Source: a virus. From it: DNA of 25,446 bases. Of this stretch, positions 1 to 10,700 are shown piece after piece. The position numbers and the translations under genes are program-made. The stretch is from positions 1 to 25,446 of the IMG/VR virus record IMGVR_UViG_3300027797_000124. One strand, given 5' to 3'. Below the pieces are notes generated by a model. The model was not told where the DNA came from and did no database searches. It worked only from the letters and a program-made list of their open reading frames with translations. Position 1 is the first letter of the stretch. Each line of letters begins with the position of its first letter.

Positions 1-249
1 TGAAGATATATGTGGGTTTTCTGCTGTGCCACCATTAATGTAACTAAAACTATTAGCCTGACTTCGTATAACCCCAGTAGAGTTCATACTTGTTTTATTC
101 AAAGACTCAATTCCACCAAAGGCTACTTTTTGTTGCAAGATGGTATAAAGAGTTCTTTCTTGCTCTGAGCTATTTATAGATGGATTATAGTTTTTATAAA
201 AACTATATTCATTACCTGAAATAAAATCTTGACCCGTTAATGGAGGCAT
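1..249 (-). CDS. Minor tail protein, N-terminal fragment (cut by left edge)
   Basis: The first 83 codons of a gene that continues past the left edge; no stop is seen. It starts with ATG at 249-247, overlapping the stop of the large Tal-like gene by one base (TAATG), so translation is probably coupled. The visible protein begins MPPLTGQDFISGNEYSFYK and is rich in Asn, Ser and Tyr, with no domain I recognise. Its place directly after the Dit-like and Tal-like genes suggests a further baseplate, tail-tip or fibre protein. That role comes from gene order only. Confidence 0.6.
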   Translation of the reverse strand, partial: MPPLTGQDFISGNEYSFYKNYNPSINSSEQERTLYTILQQKVAFGGIESLNKTSMNSTGVIRSQANSFSYINGGTAENPHISS

Positions 250-3200
250 TAGACACACTCCCTAATTTCAAGACTCATCGATGGTCCACCATTTGAAATG
301 CTATGGGATATAGAAACAATAGAATAGGTTTTTGTTTGACTAGTATACTTTTTGTCAGCATAGAGCAAGCCTACCTTGTCTCCAAGTTCAAACAAGGGGT
401 TTGGAAATACTCCAACATTAATAGACTTTCTTTCTTCTGAAAGATTGCCAATAACCCAATCGGCTAGGCTCTTTGCTTGATCTAGTCTATTTATAAACTT
501 TCCAGACAAAAGGATTTCTTGTTTTCCATAAAGATTTCTGTTTATTGTATATTTATCGTTTATATCTTTGTCAAACTCCTGCTTTTCTATTGCCTGGCTA
601 GACTGAACAACTCCTGGGCTAATCTCTTTAAGGGCAAAACCAGATATCCATAAAGGTGTTTGAGATGACTCATCAATCTGTATTGCATTATTTGCAGTAT
701 TATATAGCCAAAACTCCGAACCAAAAGCTGTTGGGGAATACTCGGAAACATAATAGTTTGGATTTCCATCTGAAAGACTAATCATTTTAGGAGCAAGTGT
801 TGGGTTGTTAAACCTTACATTAAACTTCTTAACTTCTCTAACATATCTTCCAAAGTCTTCAAAGTGAACAAACACCTTGCTATTGTTAATAGTAGCCATC
901 AATGTTTCTGGAAGCATTCCACGACTTGCTAAACTTGAAATCTTAGAGTCTTTTGTTTTTGTAATAACAGAGCTTGATTTTTCAACAACAAAGTCATCTG
1001 GGGTAGATAGGACATATAGGTATTCAAATATTGCAGAGGACTTTCCTCTTGTTATTAGACCAGCAACATTTGTTTCTGGAGCAATAGAAGATATAGGTTC
1101 TGATGCTTGAAGAACCATTTGATTCTCCCACCAAACTTCGTAATATCTAGTACCCCCATTGTCTCTAATTACTGCCTCTAGTTCAAAGATTTGAGCGTAT
1201 GACTTGTCATTACCCTTTGCGTCTACAAGGGAGGTTCCCATATCTGCAGCATAAGAAGGAGTTGAAGAAACATTAACCCAAGAATTTTTCAATACCTTAA
1301 CCTTGTGCTTTCCTGACTCAAGGTACACCTTATATAGCCTTAAGTTTCTATAAGTTTGATTGAGCAGGGAGTGGTCATCAATAGTGCCAGTATCCTCTAC
1401 TTCAAGGAAGTACCCAGTTAATCCGCTGTTGCTACTTACTGATGTTTTTTTCACAGACCAAGCAATGCCACCAATTACACTGTTCTCAATAGTCTTTTCT
1501 CCTGGAGAAACATTTTTTGGAACATCTGAAACTAATCTCATTCTTGTTCCAATTCTCTTAATTGGAATGGGATCTCCGTTTACATTTTTAATTGGTTTAA
1601 AAATTCCAGATAATATTTGCTCTGGTACAGTATTCATGGGAAGAAAATCTTTAATTGAGTCAGCTTCGGTTCTTGTGCTTGTTAACTGATCACCAGACTT
1701 TGCAGCACTTAACTTAAGATATCCTGGAATAGACTTTGATGTAATGATACCACTTGTCTTGGTTGTCATAAACGTGTCAATTCTATTTGTTACTGTCAGA
1801 CCATTAATAATTGTTTGTGGAAGTTCTCGCTTAGAGCCCCAGAGATGGACACCTGCTTTAAACCAATCTCTATTTGCAGCTTGATTTAAAAACTCTCTAC
1901 TAGTGTCAACGGAGAAATGTTTAACAATTTCTGTTTTGTTTTGACCTCTTCCGTCTCCAACTAAAGTGTAAACACTCTTTGTTGTATCAACTGTGCTTAT
2001 TTCTTTTTCAAGGTCTAGGTATACAATTAAAGACTGGGGCTCTATGGAACCGCCCTGCCTTATTTTTGACTTCTCAAAATTATACTCGTCCTGATTAAAA
2101 ATTATCTCTCTTTTATATATTCCCTCTTTTGGATTGCTAATAAAAAATGAAATACCGTCATATCTAATTACTTCGGCATCAATCATTACATAACCAGAAT
2201 AACTATTAGTAAAGGTATTAATCATCTCTCTGTCTAAATAAATAGACATAACATTCTTTCTGTCAGTTGAATCAAAGAAAGATCTTACTGCATCATTTCT
2301 GTTTGCTGCGGTTCTTGTCTTTGTACTAAAGTATGTAGAAGTAAAAGGTCCTTCTTCCCAAACATCTTTAATAAGTGCTGCTGCTGCAAGGTAATTGTCG
2401 TTTGATCCCTTTTCATTTCCTGTTTGCCACACAATGTCTGGGGTATATCTTAAGTCCTTGTTAATAAATGATGCTCCAAAGCTAGGAGACTCTAGGTGCT
2501 GTTGCTTCTTGTCCATATTTTGCAGAAGAGACATTGATTTTCTTTCTAAGCCCAAACCATTATACTGAACATTGATATCGGTAATTGGTGGCTCAGAAGA
2601 TTCACTAAAGGATGCAATATTTGAAAGATAGTTAATGTCTACCAATGCGGTTTCTGCTACGCTATCTTGGCTTGTTTTTAAAGTAGTAAGCCCATCATTG
2701 CCAATAATCCAAAAGGCTTTATTTTCTGGAGAGATAGTCTTTTCTTTTGTCATTGCAACTAAGTCGTTGTCCACGTCCATATAGATAGCGGTCTGAGTTG
2801 AAACAGCAAGTGATTCTAGGACCTCCATAATTGTCTGTTCTTTTTGACTATAAAAGAAATCTAAAACAACATCTTCATAGTCATTGTTGGGACTAGTCTT
2901 ATCCATTCTAAAGCCAGTAAATCCTATATTGTCCATAAGCATAAGCATTGCTACGGATGTAGGAACACCACTGTTATTGGCAATAATTAAGTCTGGTGCT
3001 GCTGATTCTTTAAAAAACTTAAAGTAGTCTTCTAGCTCAACAGATACGTTGAACCCATCTTGTTCTTGCCAAATACCAGTGTACATTGTTTTGACTGGAA
3101 AACGGTAATCATTTGCACCAATAGTAAGTTTTTGATATATTCTTATTTCAACATTTGGCTTCATGTAGTTTCTAATAATTGATTCGGAATTGTTTTTGCT

Positions 3201-4217
3201 AAAATATTGTTCTGTATCAGAAAGTGTTAGTGAGCCATTTGCAGAAACTATCGATCCAATTGGTAGACCATAGCTTGAATTTCCAATACTAGAATTAACA
3301 CTTAGGTCTATTACAGAGTTTGTAATATCTGCAATGAGTCTTGGGCTAATCTCAATAACCTCAAGTGGTATGTTTGCTACCGACATTTTTGTTACATTAA
3401 ATCTTATTCCGCTTAAAAGCTTTGTGCTTGAACTAGCTAAACCAAAGTCTGTTAAAACTTTCTCGTTTGGGGCATCAATCGCTGGTACATAGTCTTCCCA
3501 AGTATCTGTATCTTTGTTGTAGTATATCTTTAAAATTCCGTCAGAAAGAGCGGAGGATGAAACATAAGACTTTAATGTTACCCAAGAGCCTGAAATAAAT
3601 GCATCAATAGTGAAGTCCGTTGGATACCCTAAATGCTTTTGAGTTTTAATAACAATTTTATTTACGTTAATGTTTGTTTTATATTTGATGAATGGTTTTG
3701 CTGCATCTATAGTAAGGTTTGCTGCAGAAAATCCTATCTTTTTAATAGAAGATGTTGCAGAGTCATATACCCACCTAAAACTATTCCAGTACTTAAAAGG
3801 AGACTCATTTGAAATAGGATACACTCTTGTGTCCTCACTAATAAGATTAAATATTCTAGTAATTGCTAAGGAGTCACCGTCACCGTTAATTGGAATATTT
3901 CCACCAATATCGTTTCCAACAACATGAATAATTCCTGGGTCTGGTCGGTTTATCTTAAAAACATCTTGAAGAGGAGTATATTTAATTCTATCTGTGTCTG
4001 TTTTAACCACAACTGGATCTGAGCCTACGGTATAACTATATTGCTGATACCCATCATCATATGTTCCATTGCTGTAGTAGCATCCTATTTCTTCGTGCAA
4101 AGTGTAGGCATTATAGTTCCATTCTGCAGTAACTTGGTGAGTAGATTTTAAGGAGGAGCTGTTTGCAAGTTCGGTCTTAATCTCTACATTTAATGATTGA
4201 TTTCCTGTACTAAGCAT
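249..4217 (-). CDS. Tal-like baseplate hub / minor tail protein with lectin-like domains
   Basis: A 1322-residue protein, probably the tail-tip hub. About residues 145-295 look like an F5/8-type (discoidin/galactose-binding) beta sandwich, with 'INVNKIVIK' and a final 'LEVIEISPRL'. About 390-490 resemble the gp27/Tal-type hub core, including the helix around 'VLESLAVSTQTAIYMDVDND'. About 885-1075 look like a concanavalin A-like jelly roll ('KHKVKVLKNSWVNV', 'TRYYEVWWENQMVL'). The last 90 residues return to hub-like sequence, with 'LGDKVGLLYADKKY' and 'SIVSISHSISNGGP'. Its ATG overlaps the stop of the upstream Dit-like gene by one base. The hub role fits its place after the tape measure and Dit-like genes. 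The beta-sandwich domains probably bind host surface sugars (inference). I see no peptidase or lysozyme motif. Confidence 0.7.
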   Translation of the reverse strand: MLSTGNQSLNVEIKTELANSSSLKSTHQVTAEWNYNAYTLHEEIGCYYSNGTYDDGYQQYSYTVGSDPVVVKTDTDRIKYTPLQDVFKINRPDPGIIHVVGNDIGGNIPINGDGDSLAITRIFNLISEDTRVYPISNESPFKYWNSFRWVYDSATSSIKKIGFSAANLTIDAAKPFIKYKTNINVNKIVIKTQKHLGYPTDFTIDAFISGSWVTLKSYVSSSALSDGILKIYYNKDTDTWEDYVPAIDAPNEKVLTDFGLASSSTKLLSGIRFNVTKMSVANIPLEVIEISPRLIADITNSVIDLSVNSSIGNSSYGLPIGSIVSANGSLTLSDTEQYFSKNNSESIIRNYMKPNVEIRIYQKLTIGANDYRFPVKTMYTGIWQEQDGFNVSVELEDYFKFFKESAAPDLIIANNSGVPTSVAMLMLMDNIGFTGFRMDKTSPNNDYEDVVLDFFYSQKEQTIMEVLESLAVSTQTAIYMDVDNDLVAMTKEKTISPENKAFWIIGNDGLTTLKTSQDSVAETALVDINYLSNIASFSESSEPPITDINVQYNGLGLERKSMSLLQNMDKKQQHLESPSFGASFINKDLRYTPDIVWQTGNEKGSNDNYLAAAALIKDVWEEGPFTSTYFSTKTRTAANRNDAVRSFFDSTDRKNVMSIYLDREMINTFTNSYSGYVMIDAEVIRYDGISFFISNPKEGIYKREIIFNQDEYNFEKSKIRQGGSIEPQSLIVYLDLEKEISTVDTTKSVYTLVGDGRGQNKTEIVKHFSVDTSREFLNQAANRDWFKAGVHLWGSKRELPQTIINGLTVTNRIDTFMTTKTSGIITSKSIPGYLKLSAAKSGDQLTSTRTEADSIKDFLPMNTVPEQILSGIFKPIKNVNGDPIPIKRIGTRMRLVSDVPKNVSPGEKTIENSVIGGIAWSVKKTSVSSNSGLTGYFLEVEDTGTIDDHSLLNQTYRNLRLYKVYLESGKHKVKVLKNSWVNVSSTPSYAADMGTSLVDAKGNDKSYAQIFELEAVIRDNGGTRYYEVWWENQMVLQASEPISSIAPETNVAGLITRGKSSAIFEYLYVLSTPDDFVVEKSSSVITKTKDSKISSLASRGMLPETLMATINNSKVFVHFEDFGRYVREVKKFNVRFNNPTLAPKMISLSDGNPNYYVSEYSPTAFGSEFWLYNTANNAIQIDESSQTPLWISGFALKEISPGVVQSSQAIEKQEFDKDINDKYTINRNLYGKQEILLSGKFINRLDQAKSLADWVIGNLSEERKSINVGVFPNPLFELGDKVGLLYADKKYTSQTKTYSIVSISHSISNGGPSMSLEIRECV

Positions 4218-4750
4218 TACACTTCCACCAAGCTAAGATCAATATTCCAAAGATCTAAATCAAAACCTCTTTCAACAACATTATATGAGAAGTTTTCAAA
4301 AAACACATTTACCTTTTCAACATTCTTCTTTATATCCCCTGTTGCCACTGTGCTATCTACGTCATATACTAATAGCATCCAAAAGTCTCCAGTATGATCT
4401 TCATACCATTTTAGCATTTCTTGACCACCTGCAAACTTATTTCTTGTGGTAGCATCATATTCTGTTACCTGTGTTTTTCTTGAAGGCATTTTATCCCAAG
4501 ATGTTGAAAAATTCTTTTTATCAGCAACGTGGTACGATCTCATGGTTCCGTTAATCATTCTTTGCTTATACTCAATGCGTTCAAAGGATACTGCGAGCTC
4601 TGCTCTATTGTTATCCGAGATGTATAGGTAGTTTGTTCCTAAATCCCACTTACCAACATTTGGAGATGCTGTACCAAGAACTGGCTCATCCTCTGACCAA
4701 ATAATTAAAGAAGGACGTAAATATTTTTGTGCAAGTGTGTCAAAAGCCAT
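4217..4750 (-). CDS. Dit-like distal tail protein
   Basis: A 177-residue protein starting MAFDTLAQKYLRPS. It lies between the tape measure and the large hub gene, the usual place of the distal tail (Dit) protein, whose ring joins tube to baseplate. It has mixed beta strands typical of tube/Dit folds ('AELAVSFERIEYKQR', 'VNVFFENFSYNVVERGFDLDLWNIDLSLVEV'), with no signal peptide or membrane segment. The sequence 'GGQEMLKWYEDHTGDFWMLLVYD' may form the helix-strand unit of the tube-like domain. It is shorter than Dit proteins that carry an extra C-terminal galectin-like domain. The start lies two bases after the tape measure stop; an AGGAG sits about 14 bases upstream inside the tape measure gene. 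The assignment rests mainly on gene order. Confidence 0.55.
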   Translation of the reverse strand: MAFDTLAQKYLRPSLIIWSEDEPVLGTASPNVGKWDLGTNYLYISDNNRAELAVSFERIEYKQRMINGTMRSYHVADKKNFSTSWDKMPSRKTQVTEYDATTRNKFAGGQEMLKWYEDHTGDFWMLLVYDVDSTVATGDIKKNVEKVNVFFENFSYNVVERGFDLDLWNIDLSLVEV

Positions 4751-4752
4751 TA

Positions 4753-7700
4753 TTAACCGATTCTCCTAGAATTACTATTAATTCTACCACCCATTTGCTT
4801 ATTGACATGATGCATAACCATATCCATACCTGCTCCATTAAAGTTAAAGTTATAGGAAGAACTATTATCACTAGCCGATCCACTCATCATTCCACCACGA
4901 GCCATTTGAGCGATAGGTGATGGAGACATTCCGCCACCTGCTGAAGGAATATTATATTTTGGAAAAGACGGTGCAGAATTTCCAATAAAGCCACCTGCAG
5001 CCATTCCTGGTGCAGATGAAGCCGAAGGCATTGAGCCAACAAAACCACCATTAGCCATACCTGGAGCAGATGACATGCCTGGCATTGACCCAATCATTCC
5101 ACCATAAGCAAGCCTCTTGGTATTAATTCTATCCATAAGTTGTGGTCCATAAGCTTTTACTGCAGAAGCACTAATAACATATTCGCCATTTGAAAGCATG
5201 GCTGGTATTGAGTCAGAAGTAGCTGATCCTGGACCAGAAATATATCCACCAGATGCTTGTCTTAAAGTTGGATTATTTGAAAGAGTAATAACTCTATTTC
5301 CGTTTGCAGTAACTTGGGTTCCAGAGTTGATTGCAGTTGCTAAGAAGTTTGCAGCACTAATAAACTGCTTAGAATTAGAATCAATGTTTAGTGACTTTGC
5401 AACATCGTTAAATATCTTTTTAGATGCATCAGACATTCCCTTAAGAACAACTTCCCAGCCACCTTTTCCTCCGTTTGCAATATATTGCATAGCTGTATCG
5501 GTATCAACATAGAATGAGTCAAGTGCCTTCTTTGTTTTTTGTTGAGCAGTATCCATTTCTACCTGAAGTTCTTTTGAAAGTATATTCTTGTCAACAAAAC
5601 CTGCTGCTGCCTTTGCCTGATCTATTGCTCCACCAGCAAGCTGGTATGCCTGTGCAACCTTTTCATTGTAAATCTTGTTATCTGCTGGACTTGCTGATGG
5701 CTGTAAGGCTTTTGCTTCTTCAAGTAGCTTTACTGCTTCTTGAAGCTGTAATGCTGCAGCAGACTTCTTTTTATTTAAATCTTCAATCTCAGCATTAATG
5801 TTTTTAATTTCAGCTTCGTGTCTTGCGTCTTCTGCTGCTTTTCTATCCTCAATGCCCTTTAGCTCTTGGTCTATTTTTGCCTGTGCAGCATCGGATGTTT
5901 CTTGAATGGTCTGCATAGACCTTTCTCTACCAAACTGATCTGCGGTAGTTGCTGCTTCCATTTGAGCACCAATAAATCCAAACACATCTCCTTGGGATAG
6001 AGCCTTTAGTCCGCCTAAACCAGTTTGTCTTTGTCTAGCATAATAATCTTCTGCTTCTTTTTCTTTTTGAAGCTCTTTAATATAGTATTCGGTATTTTTT
6101 GAAAGCGTTTCTTTTTTAAGTTGTAGACGCTGTGATTCTAGTTCGAGATTCTTTAATGTTTTTTCGTGGCGAAGACCTTCAGCTACTATTTCTTCTTCTT
6201 TTCCTTTTAGGGCAATTTCATAAACTTTGTTTAATTCTTCTTGAACAGACTGTAACTGCTTAACTGTTTGATCGATTTGCAGGTCTACCTCTACATCTAT
6301 TTTCATTAGTGCCTGTGCCTCTAATGCTTTTTGCTCTAGTGCCGATCTTTCTTCATCGCTCAAACTGCCATCTGCTAACATTTTATCTAATTCTGAACCA
6401 AGACCAGATTGAAGTGCGGTTAAGAAAAGTTTCTGACTTTCTGCACCCATTTTAGTAAATGCTCCAGTATCTATAAACATTCCAACATTACTAAAATCTC
6501 CAAATCCAATTTCTTCGGCAAGTTTTCCTATTTCAGTACTAACCTTTGACATATCGGCTTTTTCAAAATTAGCTACAATAGCGTCTATAGCTTCGTTAGA
6601 GGCAATAGGATCTTGTGCTGCTATGGAGAAAGCTGCTTTTAAAGTTGCTCCTATTTGTGATGCCACTTGTTCTTTTGACTTTCCACTAGCAATCATTTTT
6701 CCAAAAACACTCTCAAGACCAGCAAGGTCACCAACGGTTGAAATAAATCCCCTACCAAACTTATCTACAATACCACTTCCAGTTGCACCTAAAGCCTCAT
6801 ATATTGCTGCTTGTGAGGCAGCACCAGTTTTTGAATACTCAGTTATAATTGATATTTGGCTTTCAAGGGAGTCTGTTTGCATTTTCATAGCTTCACCAAC
6901 AGTATCATTTAGACTAAAGTTTCCTTGTGCTTCGTTGAATGCTGAAATAGCTTGTCCCTGTCTTGCAATTTCTGCTGTAATATCTAAAGCGTCTTTTCCA
7001 GACACACCTCTTTGTATTAAACTTGCATAAACGGTAGTAAGTTGATTAACCTGCTCTTGTTTTGTTTTTATTTTAGATAAAATATCTAGGTAATCTCCAT
7101 AATCTTTTTTAATTGTCTCTGCAAATGTTTTGTCATAGGCTCCACGACCCTGGGCACCAAAAGTTGCTGCTGCAAACTTTGCATATCTTTCTGTATCCGC
7201 AGTTAAAGACTTTAGCTCAATACCCAGTAGCTTTGCTGTTTCTGTGGGTTCCTTAAATGCACCGTTACCAGCAAGCCTTGCTCTTTCCATAGCTTTTTGA
7301 TATATTTCAATTCCCTTTGTAAGAGCCACAATTGCAACCTGCAAACCTATTTGAACTGGCATACTTCCAAGAAGAGACATTCCCTTTCCTGCAACTCCTG
7401 CAAGCTTTCCTATGCCAGAAGACAGTCTAGTCATTTCTTTTCCACGATTATCTATCTTTACGCTTGGACCCTCTACATCAAGACCTGAAATAATATTTAA
7501 ATTTTGTTTTCTGGCATTAGCCATTCCTCTTAGAACATCTCCCACTCCAGAACCCATCATCTGTGTGCTTGTAAGTACTAAGTTCATTGCAGCAACAAAC
7601 TTTCCACCACCATTTTGTGCATCCGAAGTAAACTGATTAATTGCAAAACTCATTTGTTGCATTACGCTCATTAGCATAAAGGCATTTCCACCGAATTGAC

Positions 7701-10700
7701 CCATAGAGCCACCAGATATTGGTCTATCATATACAGGTTCTGTCATTGACTTACTAGCAAAACCATTAATTCTTTTTTGTTGGAAATCTCTGCCACGCAT
7801 AAGTGCGGTTCCCATAGGATGAACAATCTTGCCTCTAGCTTCATCTCCTGGAGATGTTACACCTGCAATTAAGCCACCACCAGATACAGCAAGAAGTTCC
7901 TTGCTAGATACCGCAATAGGCTGACCAGTTACAGTATTAGCAACCATATCATCAATACCATTTGACAATACATTACCCATTCCATCAACCTTAACAGTTG
8001 CACTTGTTCCCATACCACCTGCTGCAGATGAGATACTTTGAATATTTGGCATTACAATTCCTGGTCTTATAGCTCCAGAAGGCATGATTAAACCTGTTGA
8101 GCGTACTCTAGAGCCTTGTCCACTAGATGTTGGTGCTCCAGTACCCTTTGGATCGTAAGACCTTACAGTTACGTTTGGAAGGTTTGATGGCAATGCACGT
8201 TGACCAAGAGTGTCATAGAAGTCACCCTTTAGTCTTGCTTCCATACCTGCTGCAACAGCTATTGGCATTCCTGGAGAAGTTCTTGATGGGAATAGTCTTG
8301 CTAGTGTCATCATTACCCTTGCACCATTTGCAGTATTTGGATGAACACCATCTGCCATCTTTGTTAGTTCAGCTTGAACTACTGGTACTGGTAATCCAGA
8401 TGCAGCAGCAACTCTTGAGACGGTAGAAGGATTTAATAACCCACCAATATCTTTTCTGCTATTTAAAGTCTCAAGGAATACGTTGTAAACCTCAGAGTCT
8501 TTCATTAAGTTGGCTGCAGCCCACACCTTTTCATATACCCCGTTAGCATTTGTGGTAGATGGGTTAATGTGTGCAAGTACGTCTCGAATATAGTAAGATG
8601 CAAGCCTATCTGATTCAGGGATACCTGCTGCTCGGAGTGCAGAAACAATAGCCTCATATTCAGCTGGCTTTGTAGCCCAATTAGGAATACCTTGCAATAC
8701 ACCTGCATATGCTTTAGGTGATGCTGCTTTCTTTGCCCAAGAAGTTGTTTCAGTGGCATACCCATTTATACGACCACCTGATTGCATTCCAAGATATTCT
8801 TGTTCTAGCCAAGACATTTTATCTTGAGTAAATGGATCTTTTGAGTTTATTGTATCCGTTCCAGTACTATAACCAAGAGACTTCTTTGTCTTTGGATCTT
8901 TATATGCAACGTAACTTGATCTTTTTTCTGTAATAATCTTTCTACCGTCTTTTGAGTAACCAATAACTTTTCCTGTTTTATCTGTTATTGGAGCCCAACC
9001 AAGTTCCATCAATCCCTTGTCAGACATTCTTGCTCTAGTATCATAAAACTTTCCAGACTCTAGATACTTCTTAAACCTACTTTTAATCTGAGGCATATTT
9101 TTTGCTTGACTATAAACATCTTGATCTCCAATTTTTCCTTTAAGTCGCTCAACTCTAGAAGCAATGCCAGATTGAATGCTTTGAGCAATACCACTTGGAT
9201 CCTTTTCACCATAAATCCCAAGAACCTGAGCCATTCTATCTTCTGCAATATCTGCTCTAAAAGCCTTTGCAAGTGACTTTGGATCTACGTCTCTATTTTG
9301 TGCAAGCCTGGTATTAATCTGTGAAGGAATAGATAAACCAAATGGAAGAGTAACAAGACCCTGACCACTTCTAACTGGATTAACAATATGTGCAAATGCA
9401 TATCCACTTGGTACGGTTCCTCCAAACCTAGCAGACTTTGCTGCATATCCATTAATTCTTCCACCAGACTGACGACCCTGCACATGAATTATTGGTTGAC
9501 GTGTTGCTAAATCAGAGGATACTCCAGTAATTGTTCCTTGTGGTCTATATGTGAGGATTTCATTAATTTCATCTGGTACTTCCTTTACCCAGCTATCACG
9601 ATATTTTGGATATGGTGCACCTGTTGATGGATCTCCCATCGAAATATCTCTACCTTGAGTATTTGGTCCTGCTGTAAAATCATACATAACTGGCGATGAA
9701 CCATATTTTGATTCTTTTCCAGTAGCCCTACTTCTTTCTATGTCATCAAAGAACCTACCCTTTTCGGTGTCTCTATTATGTACTCCTCTATACAACTTTC
9801 TGTATGCAGAAGCCGAAAATCTACTTACCCCACCCTTCATTCCTCTAGGACCATATGCAGCTCCCATGTTATCGGAGGCAAATGAGGCAAAGTCATTAAA
9901 TGATATTTCCATTCCATAAAGACTTCCATAATCACCAGTCTGAATGGCTGTAAGCATTGCAAGTTGAGCTTCCTTAGACATTTCTCCAGACATTCCTGGA
10001 TTAAGAAGAGATCCTCTCATCATCTTTGTTCCTTCTGGAACAGAACGCATTATGCTAAGTAACTCAGCATATCTTTCTGCGTCAAACTTTTCAGAATCAG
10101 TCCAACGACCTTTTACATTCTTTCTTCTTCTAAAGTAGTCAAGTTCTCCACCAATCCACTTGTAAATAGTTTCATATTCTTTATCTGTTTTTTGGAATGG
10201 TTCACGATACGATTGTTCTGCATTGCTTTGAAGTCTCATTCTCTTAGTATCAGAACCTACTAGTGACATATCATCTTCGTCAAGGTAGAACTCTTGCATT
10301 AGTTTTTGTGTTCTCATAGAGATCATTGAGGTTAAAAGTTCTTGATAGCTCTTTGAAGCACCACCAGATTTTTTAATAGCATAATTATTAAGATTTTTAA
10401 GAAGTTCTGGTGAACCTTGAGTTGCTAGATTAATTGACTGAGCAATATAGTTTCCAGAGTTAAGATTACCCAATACGTTATTTAAATATCCAATAGCATG
10501 AGAATATGCCTTTTCAGATCCCATTTTTCCATAAGCCTGTGTTCCTGCACGATCCAAACCTGCAGTATCTGGATTATAGGAGAAATCATTTAGTGCCTTG
10601 GATGTTCTTCTTTGGTTTCCAGTAGCATCAGTAAATAGGTTTGCAGTATTATCAAGCATAACAATTTTTCCACTGGATATCCCAAAATTACCACTATGAG

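Noticed and set aside
4887-5093. Small minus-strand frame within the tape measure C-terminus
   Set aside because: It is a frame shadow produced by the Gly/Met/Ser repeats. It has no start signal of its own and lies in a well-supported gene.
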